Assembly (NCBI GenBank): GCA_013398295.1
Contig: VZSF01010416.1
Span: 270,098 to 334,097 of the forward strand
DNA: 64,000 nt
Direction of reading: 5' to 3'
From: Chionis minor
Lineage: Eukaryota > Chordata > Aves > Charadriiformes > Chionididae
Shown here in pieces: positions 12,021 through 25,365 of the stretch. Below the pieces are notes generated by a model that worked only from the letters and a program-made list of their open reading frames with translations, did no database searches and had not been told where the DNA came from. Every line of letters begins with the position of its first letter. Positions within the stretch are counted from its first letter, which is position 1. Both the position numbers and the translations under genes were made by a program.

Positions 12021-14327
12021 CCAGCCTGAGCACTGCGGACAGATAAACGCGGGCCAGACTGTGAAATGGCCACCTCGTGCTGTTGAAATGCTGCTCGCCT
12101 AAGACATTTTAATTAAAACCGCGGAACGATTCAAGTGACTCATCTCTCTGCAACGAGACTAAGTGCTTGGGGCTGCCCCACCAGGCCCACCGAGACAGGG
12201 ATGTTAATTCTGAACAGAAGCACAGGCTACTCAAGTGTCTCTCTGTCTCCTCCCTTCTCCAAAAACACTGTTAAATGTGACAGCCAGTTGTAACTGAATC
12301 ATCCCAAGTAGCACAGAGATAAAAAAACCCCACGCACGTCCTTATTTATAGGAAAATAAGGAGGAAGGAGACAGGGTTTATGATGAGAGGCTCAGGTATG
12401 AGCTCAGCCCTTTCCTAAATACCACAGTCCAATGATTAGAAAACCCACAGGACCCCTAGACCTCATGAAGTCTGTCATTCACAGGCTGACCAGGGTTTTC
12501 GTGGAGAGGCAGGGGAGGTAAAGAGGGAGGGAAGTGGGACAGTGCACCCCAACAGTAAAGAAGATGAAAATAACATCAGCCCCTTGCTCCATCATCCCGT
12601 TTAAAACACTTCTGGTTGCCTGTGTATTTCATTTGCTGCCTTTCACTGATTTGAGTGGGAATTGCTGATGATTCAGCAATGATTGCTATCAGTATGAATG
12701 CCTAAACACATAGGAATTGCTCTAAATTCACAGCTACGTTTGTAAAACAAGCAAACAAAACCCCTATTAGCTCTGCTTTCTTTCAAGTGAATGTCCTTTC
12801 TCCTTGAAGGGGATGTTTCTAAAATTTCCTCAGGGATTTTAAACCTCAATGCCTGCTAAATGTCAAGGTGAGTTGCACTTCCCAGTTTCATTTGTGACCT
12901 AAACCCCAATCCACATACAAGCTGGATACACGTGCAAAATTCTCATTTACCATTAGCAAGAAATCACATGCCTCTAGGGGAAGAAAGATGATTTCTTCGA
13001 CACAAATGCAAAGTAAGGTTTGCCTTGACAAAATAGGGACAAAAAGCCAATCTGTGTATCTACTGCATCCACTGACTGTAGGCCAATGTATGGAAAGATC
13101 CACTGCTCCTGGGAAGAGGTCTTCAGCCTGGATGGCACTATGGAGGAAGGAAGAAGGCACCCAACAAAACCACGTGTGCCCAACTCGGAGTCAGAGGTGA
13201 GGACATAACAAGGTCCTTCAGATCTGCTTCTACCAGGATGGAAAAAGCAGAGGAAGAGCCACCCACTAAACTGAACCAAACCACAACCAGTATTACCCTG
13301 GTGTTAGCCATCCTTGATTCTTACCACTGCTGATTTAAAAAAAAATTAATAAAAAATCATCTTTTTCTCTCCAAAGTTCATGCAGGGACTTCTGGATCTT
13401 CCTTGTGCTGGAATATGATGCCTTCACTCTGTTGGTGTTAGGAATAATTCCTTAAAATGACTTAAAATGCTGCAAATGCAGGCAATGTTACAACCTAAAC
13501 CCACTACAGCAGCAGAAGTTTACTGCTCTCCTTGTAGAGAACCATGTGAGTTTATTTCAGCCAGCAATGTTTTCTTTCCCCTCCAAAAATCAGGAGGAGA
13601 CAATACCACAAAAGTAAGTGAGATCCATGTGAACCTTGTTTAGCCGCTGTGGATTGGGATTTACATTCCAGAGGTATAACGAACCCAGAGACGCAAAGAT
13701 GCGGGCACGCAAGGTTATTAAACCCTTGAAGATTAACCCAGTCTCACTCAACAACTTAGCCTTTTCTTAACGACGCTGGCGTGTATATGAACTACAGCCT
13801 TTAGCAAAGCTCAATGCCAACAGAAACCAGCAGCTCTGCAGAGGCTGAGCAGCAGCCCCGCGTAGTCCTCTGTGTTAGAGGTCTGGATAGGCTGTATCAT
13901 TTTTCTTCAATGGAGGGGGAAAGTGTTTATCTGGGAAGCGTTTCACATCAAGGACAATAGGGAACTGTTTAGCTTTCCACAAATAGGCTGGTATGCAACT
14001 TCCGAGCACTCTCCAAGGAAAACTTTGGAACACTGGCCACGTCTTTCCTGCAGGGATTTCATGTAAAGTAGTTAATGCCCCACATCCTTCATCCTGATTT
14101 ATTCCTGCTTCATCCTTGTTTCAAAGTGCCTCGCTCACTTCAAACGCAACATGGGGCTCATCTCAGCGAATATGCACTTTGATCGCTGGGGACTCCAGAT
14201 TCGTATCGGCCGTTCAAACATAAACAGGGATGTGCTGTCTCGACAGAGGTATTTCTGTGACTGCCTTCATTTTTGCAAGAGTAATTTGGCAATGTGAAGC
14301 TGGGGTCAGATGACAGGAGATTCAAAT

Positions 14328-14435
14328 CTAGTGGCCAGACAGGGCACTGGATACCAAAGTGCTTGGAGCCCCGTCTATGACTTTGCCGCTGAGAGACTGC
14401 AGGTTAGCAGGAAAATCTTAGTATCCCCGATTTGA
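14328..14435 (+). mobile_element. MIR-like amniote SINE remnant
   Basis: The segment runs through ctagtggccagacagggcac, then tggataccaaagtgcttgga, then 'ccccgtctatgactttgccgctgag'. This follows the MIR order of 'agtggttagagcactgg...gagacctgggttc...tctgccactgac'. The later CORE-like part decays after 14400. It is diverged and non-coding. Confidence 0.5.
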
Positions 14436-15280
14436 CACACGTCCTGGATGCCAGTGGAGAAAGGCTTTAATGTGCTTTTATCCACAAATGAGAGCCCCGA
14501 ATTAGGTCTCTTCCTCTGCAAGCTGTGACCAGGGGAGAGGGGCACTCGCAGAGTTGTGAGCTGGTCTGATGTCCCATACAGCAGAAAAATAGGGAAATAC
14601 CCCCAAAGTAGTCCCTCCCATCAACACTGGTTTCCTGTGGGACCAACTGATTTCTCACTGAAGTCGACAGAAATTATGACCATGCTGGGTGTTTATTTAG
14701 GCTAATTCTTGGTGCTAATGAAATATTCTGATCTACAGTGGAGCTATAGATGAGGCAGACAGATGGGCGCAGCCAGATCCACAGTGGTCACGGTAGGATA
14801 AATCCTCCAGCTGCTTCTCCTGACCAACTGGAGTCTCAGAGGTCTGTCACAGTGGCCAAGGATCTGATTTTCACAAGCAGAAAAACTGTGGTCTGTGCAA
14901 CCACCAGCCTGAACAAGAGGTCAAGGCGGAGGCCCAAAGAGATAGTTCAGTTTCTGTCAGTCACTCCCTGTGCCTCAATCTTTATCTCTAAATTTGCACA
15001 TATTAATTCTAAAGATTGGATTACTGTAGTAGTGTATTTTTAGCAATCATGACTGCACGAAATGGTCTTCATTCAGGCTGTTCTTCCATCGTATCAATTG
15101 ACAGCCACTATGTCTATATCCATATACAGCATCTGATCTGTTTTTCCTCCCTCCTGTTTCTATTCACAGGTCCATTTTTCATTCTCCTTGGAATGTGGAG
15201 CATTTGGGAGTGTAGGTGGAAAGCCAAAGTCTTTCAACACCCACTAATAGAAATTTGTTTTATTAATTAACTTTGTGGGA

Positions 15281-15305
15281 AGAAAAAAAAAAGAGAGAGA
15301 GAGAG
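15281..15305. repeat. Poly-A followed by (GA)n
   Basis: About ten A residues pass directly into seven GA units. Simple polypurine sequence. Confidence 0.9.
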
Positions 15306-17191
15306 CTGATCCTCTGCTCTGAAATCATGAATCACTGCGCAAGAGAAGACATGTCCTCTGAGACACCAGAGGCCGCTTCAGACAGAGTGACTGACTGAGT
15401 TGCTTTCTTGGGAAGTTCTGAGTTATCAAACACAGCAGTTTAATCCCCAGGAAATGGGAAACACATTGGCATGACATTCACTTCCATGGAGCAAGAGCTC
15501 CAGAGAAGGGTGAACGTCTAAAGGTTCTGGAGATCAGTTTAGCTCGTGGAAGGATTTTAAAAACTTAAACCTTCTCTGAAGTATATCTGATCTGGATCTG
15601 AGTACAGTATTCCCAACATAAGATTTACTGGATGAATTAAACACTTTACATGCTTTACAGATTACACATGAATTTACTTTGACTTCTCATAAAAATGATT
15701 CAATGATTATGACATGAAAATTTATTCTGGCATCCAAGTTATTTAATGTGACAAGTGCTTCATATATTCACCATTCTTAATTTACTAGTCCTGTTGTAAG
15801 AACTTACTTTTTTTGGCATTCCTGCTCCTACTACTAGCACTTAACTAAGAGGAGCAGCTGATAGACATACTTCTTAGTCTGACCCTTCACCATGGTTGTC
15901 CTAAAGGGACAGCCACACAGTCATTTCAGACCCAAAGCCACCTTTAGGAGAAGGCTTTAGGTGGGTTGTGTGAAGCCACCTGGCTTGGCTGAGATACCAT
16001 GAGTTGTTAAAAATCAAACTATTTTGCACTGCAGTGGACAAGAAATGGCACAATATCACATCTCATATGTACACAAGAGAGACCTTCTACTTGAGGAGAT
16101 AATTCAGAAAGGTGTAAGTGAATTTCACAGCTTGCCACAAAAAGATCTACCCACAAGGAGTCCTTTGGCCATGCCACCAGTCACTTAATGTTGTTTTGGA
16201 AGACTTCTAACCCCATTTGAACTGTGAAGAATGTCCCTATGAACACCTGATCGCTCATGCAAGATGGAAAATGTACTTGTTAGTGTATTCCTATGTAGAA
16301 AGCTGTATCTGCAACTGTTTTCTTTTAAGGCACTGTTCTTGAAGGAATTTTAAGTGACAGTGTCAATGAAAAAAGTCATTGACTCCTTTTCTTCTGCTCC
16401 TTTTTTAGGAACACGTGCATGTTAGAGAGCTCCCTGCAAGCAAATTATTACCAATTACACTCACACTGAATCAAGCTGCTCTATTGATTGCAACACAACC
16501 CGCAGCCCTCCTGCTGAAGGAAAAGAAGTCAAGCTCTGGAAGTGGAAAAGCTATCTGTCCTAACGTGTGAGGTCTCTTTGCCTGACAACACGATAGTGAA
16601 GGTAAGGGAAGTCGGCGCTGCAAAGACAGAGTGACAGCAAACAGACCACAAACTTCCTTAGATAAACGACATCTTTCAAACCACACAATACCACTTGATA
16701 CCTTTGTGCCCCTTGAGCTGTTACAAAGTGCAGCTGCACTTCAGCCCAGATTGATATCGCTTGGGACAGAGGCCATCAATCCACAGGACAAGTGCAGGCT
16801 GAATACACAAACAAAACTCACGCAATCTCACTGTTTCAATATAACACTGGGCAGAGGATGGGCCAATTCTTCCAAAGGCTTAAAAAGTCTAAGGACGCTG
16901 TCCGACTTGAACATGGGGCCCAAGTCCTTTAAATAGGAGGATAATTATTCTCACAAAATGACTAGTCATCTAAAACTAATCAGGCACCTACTGCAAGCAA
17001 GTTGGGCTGTCTGGCTAGGACACCCCTAAGCAGCCCCCTGGAAAAGACTGTCCTTTTTATGCTGACTACCGTAAGCATTTGCACAACTGTGTGAATATAT
17101 TCTCAGTTTTCTACTGTTTCCTTCATGGCTCCTCACAACCAAAGAAAGGAGACAATCAGCAACAATCTCACATTAAGGTGACCTCTAAAAG

Positions 17192-17285
17192 TTACTGGCG
17201 CCAATGGAAGCCTTATTGTTGACTTCAGTGCAGTTTGCATCAGCTTTATCCTTACTAACTATAGACCAGAATTTTAATCTTATAC
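17192..17285. repeat. Ancient palindromic amniote repeat fragment
   Basis: It contains gccaatggaagccttattgt, then tgacttcagtgcagtttgca and later gaccagaattttaatctta. These resemble the 'gacttcaatggaag..tttgc' core and the 'ccagattctgatctc' end of the same dispersed inverted-repeat family as at 43033-43135. Confidence 0.35.
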
Positions 17286-17652
17286 TAACAACCTTAGGGT
17301 GAAAAGATCTGCATTAGAGTTGGCTGGAAGCAGAAAGAGGATGAAAAATCATCTTCTCCTGTGGAAACAAGAACTCCAAAACTTGGCTAGGAAATAAAGT
17401 AAGAACTAGCTCTGAACTTTTGAAGCCTCCAAGGCTCTGTAAGTTGACCATTAGGTAGTTTATGGAGCATGAGATACAGATCTCCTAAAGCTGATGGGCT
17501 GCAGAGCAGCAAAAAAACTAGCAACCTTTGCACTGGCTTCAGGACAGCTCAGCAAGCAAACTGCCCTTGAGCAAAAAGAAGAAAGCCCAGGTTCCCCAGT
17601 GGCCCTGTGTGCAAGTTCCCAAGGAACAGAATGATATGGAATACGAAACAAT

Positions 17653-17666
17653 GTTTTTTTTTTTTT
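17653..17666. repeat. Poly-T tract
   Basis: An uninterrupted run of about 14 T residues, low complexity. Confidence 0.85.
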
Positions 17667-20600
17667 CAAAAGAAACCAGAATTTTTGCCAAGGATAAAAT
17701 CTGATTATAGAGAAAAGTGAATGTCCCACTGGGAGAACTAGTCAAGCACAGAATTCCTGAGAAGTTCTGCTCCGTATTCTTCCACCAACACCACAAATTA
17801 TCCTGCTTTCACAGATTTTTTTGTAGCAAGTTGCTAAATTCGACTCTTTCAGAAGGTGTTTGGTGTTTAAAGATGGCCTAAAGAACAAGCAGACGCACTA
17901 GCCCTAAGTAACGTGCTGCTCAGGAGGTAACAGGATAATTAAGTTTCTACAGCTGAGCACTTGTGAGTTGACTTTGCTTCTCTACCACGTCTTGGAGCTT
18001 TTCTTCAGTTTCTTTCCCCTGACAGTTACTTTGACTGGCTCACACCCTATGCTTTGTGGCTGTAAGGTAATTATAGACACAAAGAGAATTAAATCGCAAA
18101 GGAGGATATTTTAAAGGCGTGTGGGAATCTCTGGAAAATATAATGTGCATATTTTCATGAGTAAATATTTTAAGCATTAAGTAGTTATATTCTCCAATGT
18201 TAGATGAGGCAATAAATTTGCCAGTGCATGCAGATGAGTCCCATTTAATCCCCATACACCTCTTACTGCAAATTATGCTGTCAGAGAAACCTCCCTGAAA
18301 AATGGGTTTGCTTTTATTCTGAGGGAAGGAAGCTAGGGAAGGGAGTATGATCTTCAGGCTCAGATCAAGTGAAAGATCCAAAGGTTTACAATAGGATTAA
18401 GAAGAACTGCAGCATCCCAATGGGGAGATTATTCCCCGCACAAGGGGAAAAAAAAAGGTGCATTTTTCTCTGTCTCAGCAGATGAGATCCACAATGGGCT
18501 AACTTCTTCCCAGCTCTTCTTTTTTTCTCAATTAACTTGGTTGTTCCCAATGAAAGTGTTACAGCTCTCATGATTTTTTTTTCATTTATCTATTTTTAAA
18601 ATAAAATTTTACATATTTCATTACAACTTTAACGTTCTCCCAAACACACCCTGAACATTACATTAGCAGCTAAGCAGAGAGGAGTAACCCTGCCAGGCTG
18701 GGGCCAGAAAGCCCAAGTTGCTTGGGCACTGAAGGAACCTGGCAACTCTGCTGGGAGACTCCCGACGGCTCTGATGGCATCCGTAAGTTTCTGGGATGTA
18801 ACCTATTGAACTGGCACTTTTACCAATTTGGGGCTGTGGGGGATGTTATGTCAAACATTTTCCCATCTCTGCACATAACCTCTTGAAGGTTATGGATCCT
18901 GATGGAGTGAAAAGGCTGCGTCACTGTGTGGATGGGGCGTCATTCCATCCCCATGGGGAAGAAGAAAGCATCCATAGTGGAGCAACGAAACTTCCACCCT
19001 GAGACAAGGCTGAGTAGGGGAGCCAGGGTCACACCTGCAGGGTGCTATAGGAAAGGTGAAGGAGTAAGCTCTTTGCTTCAGAAAGGAGGAAAGGAATAAG
19101 CTACAACAGCAAAGACATGTTGCTTCGACTGGGCCAGGAAGTTCAAACATAAGGAGGAAGGGTAATTAATTTCCACAGCAGAGCCCAGAGAGTTTACAAT
19201 AAACTCTCAGATGGGTTAGAAATAAATGCTTGTCCTGAATTCTCCCGTTCTGAAAGAAGGTAGCATTGAGCGAAATATCTGAAAGAGCAGTCTGATGGAA
19301 ATGAGAACTGCCGCGTGTTCTTCTGGCCGAGGAAACGGTGTGCAGTACGTCAGGGCTTGGCGCGTGGCAGAAGGTCAGAGCCGATTCTGAGAACCCAGCA
19401 ACAATAGAGTCATCATGGACACAGGTGCTTCCGGGATTGATCTTGCAATTTGGCTGTTTCCAATTAAATGTGAAGCAGCTGTGGCCCTTTATCTGCTCAA
19501 GTCACTGGAATCCATCTGAGGGGAAACTTTCTCCCATCTCCTCTTCTCTCCCCACCGCAAGCACGCAGCACTGCTTTCTGAAGACAGAGATGGGCAGGGA
19601 CGGCCAACTGGCAGAAGCCCCACCAAAAAAACAGTTGTCTTTCTTATCTCAGAGCGAAGCAATGAGATACTGATTCAGCCATTCATTTTCCAACGCCTCT
19701 ATTTGGGGACAAGGAGGACAGCCAGCAAAATATGAAGCAAATACGAATCCTGTTGAAGGTTGTCAGGCAAACAGATTCGGGACACTTTCCCTTAGGCAAC
19801 AAAATAAACAAATGAAGCCAACGTAAGGGTAAGTTCTCAAGTGTTTATGGCATCGTTCTGCACACTGAGTACAACAGGGTTTCTTCTGCAGAAAGGGATC
19901 GGGCTTTAAGGAAGGTATTTTCGCTAGTCAGCTGTGGGGATTCTAGGAGAGGCTCAGGAAGGTCATCACCAGGCAGATCAACAGGAGCTACAGGATTTCA
20001 GAAATCCAGCTGGTGAGAGCTCCCAAATAGCTCCATGCCAGCTAAAGGTACTGTATATGAACTTTTCTTTGCCAGTTCCTTGATCCTGGAGCCATTAAAC
20101 TCCTTCATGTCTTAGCTATCTCTTCTAGCCTGCCAAGGTCTCACTTTACTTTCCCCCAGTACCTTGAGAAAGGGAGAACTTAGCTCAAATTTGTGCTTGT
20201 CACTAGACAACAGAAATGTGAGACTCGAGGCATTCATTTTGGTCAGCTTGAGGAGCAGCCATTTCACAACCCATGCTTAGCATTTTGGACAGAGGAAGCC
20301 AACAATCTTCTGGCTTTACCCAGCCTGTATGTAACTGAAAGCATAAACAGCCTTGGTCTTTGTCCTGTTCCGTTCTTCCCGAGGTTTTTCTGATGCACAG
20401 GAACAGTACTAGTTATTTTCTAAAAAGATATTCTCTTGTCCTTTCCAAAACAGAAATAGATGGCAGAGCTGAAATGTCAATACCTACTCCAGACTACACC
20501 TATTTATGATACCACTGCTTCATTATTATTGAACAATAAAGTTCAAATGACCGATCATTTCAATCATAATAAATCACACTATTCTAGGAACCGAGATATT

Positions 20601-21719
20601 AAAGAAAAATAGTATTTGCTTTTCTGGCAAGGCAGCATTGGTAAAAAGTAGGATGTAGCATGAGTGTTTTGCTGAAATTACTTTCATTGTTTCAAACAAT
20701 GGGGCTTCTGACTTAACCTGAGAAAGACTGTCATGCAACTTACTGTCAAGAAATCATTGATATTGAGCCAAAACCACCCTCAGTTTCAATATGATACACC
20801 TCCAAACGTTCCTATGTGCCAGCTCAAATTGTTCTTCTTGGTCCTTCTGGGCACAATCAGTCCACAACATTTCTTTTTTGAATTCCCTTGGCCAAAACAT
20901 AAGCATGCAGCTGCTTCATTTTTTCCCAACCCTTGCATTTTTTCCATGTGCTGTCCACCCCCACCAATCTCTACATTAGAGTCCAGCTGATCTTCCCTGA
21001 ACACCATCCAATTTTTCACTTTTCAGTGCCAGAATACAATGCAGTGGGCTTGAGTCCCTTGTACAACTTATTTGGAAGAAAAGCAGAGTTTTTGGGTTTC
21101 AGCAGAGAAATACCTCGCTTCATGTATGGCTCCACAAGAATGAAGATGAAAACACCCGCATATCTCTATGATCCATAAAACAATTTCTGCTTGCAGGTAT
21201 TCAAAAGTTATTGAGCTACTTGCTTATTCTATGTATACATGTGCTTAGTATAGCCACTACCCCAAAATGGTTCCTCTTCTGGGCCTTCCTAACAGTTTTC
21301 AAATGTTTTTATTTCACCTTTTAAAAAGCAAAGAGGAGAGCAAAGAAAGAAGCGTAGACAAAAACACAAGGTTTCTCAAGACTCTCAATTACAGCAACAT
21401 AACCCCAATATCACAACAATTATCTAGCCATGTTTTCTGAATGTGCTGTCAACTTTTGTCATAACAGTGTTTGGTTAGGCAGTCTTTTGCAGCTCGCCCA
21501 GAAATCATAAAATACAGGCTAGTCTAAAAAAGAGAGACAAAATTATTTGCAGCAGCCTCCTCGTTTCTAAGGGGGAGCCCCAAGCATTTCTGATGGCTAC
21601 AGCCCCAGCTGTAGGACAACGAAAATACAGTCCCTGGCGTGCAGGTCTGAAAGTCTTGTTTTACTAAAGGCAGCAAGCTGTTTCCTGTGAATATATTTAA
21701 ATTATCTTTATTTAACTTT

Positions 21720-21763
21720 CTATATATATATACTACATAAACTATAGTCTATTATAGACTATA
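21720..21763. repeat. AT-rich microsatellite with a 9-bp inverted repeat
   Basis: A (TA)n run is followed by TATAGTCTA (21743-21751), spacer TTA and TAGACTATA (21755-21763), a perfect 9-bp hairpin with a 3-nt loop. Confidence 0.85.
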
Positions 21764-23907
21764 TAAACTTTCTATAATCTTCTACTGTTTCTGCACCTTG
21801 AATAATGCAATTTAGTGGCAATTCTGGATTTCATTACCATGCCGTTTCTTTTTCTTTCTGTATTCTCATTCAAAACTGGCTGATCTGCCTGGATCATCAG
21901 ACCATAGGAACATGTCCATCAGCACAGCATCTAATCTTTATAGAATACAACCATATGCTCTCTTTCAACTCAACCCAGGACTTACGCACATCACTAGAGC
22001 CCTTGGTAAAGTTTTGTATGTTCAACATCAGGTCCACCAAAATTAGTGTACTAGTCCCAAAAAAGGGACCAACCTGCCCAACTCCCTGGTCTGGAGCTGA
22101 GAAGAGAAGCTATCAAGCGTAGAATAATTCAGCTGAGGACATATGCACCACTCTAGGCAGGAGTCCAAGTCCACTCGTTTTCAAGTGTATTTCCCCCAGG
22201 GACTGACAATTTTAGGGAAGATGTCATGAACAGGAGACACTGCTGCCAAGGTGGAGGAATGCATATACAGAGGTGCCCCTTTTTGCAAATAAGTCAACAT
22301 TAAGCAGTGGCTTTGTTTCAAGTTTCTTGACCCATCACATTATTTCAAGTCTGTGATGATGTGTATAGACATACCCCAAGACCATAAAGAGCAGAGACTA
22401 TTCTTGGACATCTCTTACACTACTGTATCTTTCTTTTTTCTCAAGGGCTCGCAAACAGCCAATAAATTAATAGTTTCAGAATTTCCAGTTGAAATACTTT
22501 TCATGGGAAGACGATACTTTCAACTAAATGAAAATTGCTGGGGAAAGCGCCTGCTTCCCCGAAAGGAAAGCTTCTTTGTCAGAAACCTAGGAAAGGTACA
22601 ACTCAGTGGTTTTGGTATTGTTTGCTTGGTTCTTCTGTTTTGCTGTATTTTTATAAACTGGCATTTTTGTTGTTTTTAGCCAAAATTTCCAGCTTCAGCC
22701 AGTTAGCGTTTAATGCTCTTCCCTGTGCCTTGTTGGTTTTTCTCCCTCCCAAGCCTAAGTGCTTCTTAAACCTCCTCTAAATATATGCTCTTCCTTGGTT
22801 TTGATGGCTTTTTCTTCCTCTTTTCCTCATTGTTATTTAGATTGTGCTTTTTTTGCTCAATATATTCCAAGAAGCATCTAGGATGAATGCTCTGTCAAAG
22901 ACACTTATATACAGTTGAGTCATATTATATTCTATATGAATCATTGTGGGTATTTCACAAATGAGGTTAGATCAGCCAGATTTTCCAACTATATTAAACA
23001 TAGCTTTTTCAGACACGGTCTACTAGCCCTGCAATTAATCCTCCATATTGAAACTCACCTCATATTTGGACCATGTCATGTCTGCCCACCAGGGACAGGA
23101 GCATGCTGCTAACGCTTTCTCCTAATGAGGATAACAATCCTATGACAGAGCAATCTCAGCCAATTTTTATCTACAGAATGCAGGGGAAAGGTTAACCTTG
23201 CAAAGCTAGATGGTCTCTCACCATCCCTCCCAGTTTTCTTGTCTATGAGATATCTTTAGACAGAGACCTCATCTAAACGGCCAGGAAAGAGAAAAGTCTA
23301 GGGGAGGAAGGAAGTCCCTTGAGGACACCACCTGAGGACAATTTTGTGCCATATTTTATCTTATACTAATGTCGATTGCCAAGAGTCTGGTAATCAATCC
23401 TTCTTGCCTGCTTTATTTCATCAGATGGATGGAGAAGCTCAGGGAATATTGAATCGCTTTTTACCTACCCAACACACTTTCCAAGGTGCATCTGCTACAT
23501 TAAATCTGGTTCTTCAGGCAAAACTGAAATCCCACCTGAAGAAGAGCAGCCTGACAGAGAGGTCTGAAAAATTATGTTGGTGGCAGTCTACTGCCCTGTA
23601 ATGGAGAAGCAACTAAAACCCCATGGAGAAAAAAAGACAAGACAGCTATTGGGAGAAAATGAGCACAAGATGATGCTTCTTGAAAACAGAAAGAAACTGT
23701 GGTGCTTCTCTGGTGCAGTTAAGCAGCTGTGATACGTATAATGTCCACAAGTGGAAAACAACCAGGCACTGAGGCTCCATCAGTTCCCAGGCTCACACTA
23801 TGGATGCTCTACAACCCACTTTTTGTCTGGAACTTGGGTGGGAAAGAGAGGTTCCTTGCCCCTTTACCCACCTCCTATACTAATGCAATAATCTTGCTTA
23901 GTCACAG

Positions 23908-23942
23908 AAAAAGGGAGAGAAAAAAAGAAAAGGAGAGAAAGT
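23908..23942. repeat. Polypurine A/G tract
   Basis: An almost pure A/G stretch just downstream of exon B on the minus strand, where it reads as a C/T-rich segment inside the intron about 30 nt past the donor. Confidence 0.85.
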
Positions 23943-23970
23943 GATTAATAATCTGTGGGCAGCTGCTTAC

Positions 23971-24061
23971 TTTCCAATTGGTTGTCCAGGAGGGGTGTGC
24001 TCCACTTCAAATCCTGCTTGTCTCAGTACATCAATCACAGTGTTGTTACCCAGGAAGTGAC
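23971..24061 (-). CDS. Internal coding exon (exon B, 91 nt) of the same unrecognised minus-strand gene
   Basis: On the minus strand the segment is preceded by ctgtattttag (acceptor) and followed by a consensus donor, GGAAA|GTAAGC. Two of the three frames contain stops (TGA or TAA within 10 codons). The remaining frame encodes 29 whole codons, including [12 protein letters not shown] and [17 protein letters not shown], with two bases at each end belonging to split codons. The peptide is a balanced mix of hydrophobic and charged residues and reads like part of a folded domain: a helix-like segment [14 protein letters not shown], then a Pro/Gly turn. The phase is compatible with exon A, which would follow after a 23.8-kb intron. 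I could not place it in a family. VLRQAGFEV resembles the 'L-x-x-A-G-F' end of several alpha/beta domains, but that is far too short to assign a function. It is the best-supported gene element in the window. Confidence 0.85.
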
Positions 24062-24854
24062 CTAAAATACAGGTAGAAAATAGCACTGTCAATCAAACAG
24101 CTCCTCTCACTCACTTGAGTTTCTCCTGTTGGAAGAACAGGTTTGGGAGGCAAAGTTACCAGAAGCTAGACCAGCTCCAAAAGCAAGAAAGGCTCATTAT
24201 GCAATTTGATGGCATTCAGACTCAACTATTCACCACGTAGCCTACTGCAACCTTTGGCAATTGCCGGGAGAAGAGATAGAGTACAGCCTGATACGGTATT
24301 CTTCCATCTTATCTACTCCCCCCGCCACCTCTCATGGCCAAGGGACTCGGTGGATAAAAGAAAAACTGAATTGCTAGTCTCATCTTCCACTGTGGCCATT
24401 TTTAGTATCTGCATGGACTGAATGAACTTCTAACATGGACATCAGAATGACTCTGCAGTGGCAAAAGGAATATTACTAGGGCTTTGGCTCACGAATTGGA
24501 ACAACTTACAACCCCAGCAATCCAGCCTGCCACCCACCATCATTCATGGACATTTGCTTATGAAGAAGCTCTGAAGCTGCTGTACTGCACGCTCAGTGCT
24601 CATCTACCTAAAATGGCAGCGATTCAGGAATTGCTTCATCAACCGCGCAGCCACCTGCACATTGGGGTTGGGAGGAGCTGGGATGATAACCTTATCTCTC
24701 CCAAAACATGAAGATTTAGTCCTGTAAATCAGGGCTCTTCACTAAAAGTGTAAAGGTCGCATTCCTATTCACAGAAGTAACAAAGAGACAAATAAGTATT
24801 GCAGCATGTATGGGCCTTGAAAGAGTTTACTTAAGGGAGTTCTGTACACTTGAG

Positions 24855-24905
24855 GTCTGAACCAAATCCCACCGGAGTCAATGGGAGCCCTCAGAGGGCT
24901 CAGAC
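24855..24905. repeat. Ancient palindromic amniote repeat fragment
   Basis: Contains accaaatcccaccggagtca followed by atgggagccctcagagggct, matching the recurrent 'caaatcccactggagtcaatgggag' phrase of old bird/reptile dispersed repeats. Short. Confidence 0.4.
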
Positions 24906-25229
24906 TCAATAAGGCAGTGTAATCCCTTCAAAGCTTTCAACTTATTGTCAGAGCCCAACATTGTTTTCGCGATGGGGTAGAGGTATAAAGTAAGGAGGCA
25001 AGAACTCCACTAAGAGGTTTATTAAAATCCATGTAGCCCAATAACCTGTCTTCAACCGTGTCCCACGGTGAATATTAAAGGTATATAAGCATATACATGA
25101 ATTCCCATACGCTGGGAAAAGACAGAACGATCCTCCCCCATTACGTCCGTTAGCTCCCAGCTCTGCATGGCTGGGTGACCCCCATTTACACCCAGGTCAC
25201 CACATCTCACTGCCAGCTCTGAATAGACC

Positions 25230-25365
25230 AATTCAGCGCCAACGTGCTCCAGTCTCCCTACCTCCATGTACTTTTTGCCCCGTGACATCTTGCGGCAGGG
25301 TGTTCCACCACGTGCCGCGTGTGGAAAGGCGCTCCTCTGGTTTGCTGCCGCCTGGAGAGTCTGTG
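25230..25365 (-). mobile_element. Possible ancient CR1-like 3' coding/UTR fragment
   Basis: On the minus strand the segment reads gtggtggaacaccctgccgc followed by aagatgtcacggggcaaaaa and gtacatgg. This resembles the conserved CR1/L3 piece 'tggaactccctgccacaggatgttgtgg..gccaaaag...catgg'. Flanking similarity fades quickly on both sides. It could be a chance resemblance, but the length of the run argues against that. Confidence 0.45.

Larger units (their letters stand above)
177..23970 (-). other. Inferred intron between exon B and exon A
   Basis: About 23.8 kb lie between the donor of exon B and the acceptor of exon A. I scanned for further minus-strand exons by looking for acceptor/donor pairs around open segments. 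Several short decoys exist (for example 262-321 and 10033-10066), but none has convincing coding character. Apart from the repeats listed separately, the stretches 860-5780, 5825-8760, 8870-11830, 12020-14320, 14440-17190 and 17290-23970 show only unique AT-moderate sequence with short chance open frames. Calling it a single intron rests on the matching phases of the two exons. Confidence 0.6.

Noticed and set aside
12834..12867. Plus-strand 34-nt segment between tttcctcag and GTGAGT
   Set aside because: Isolated, wrong strand for the host gene, and too short for any coding evidence.
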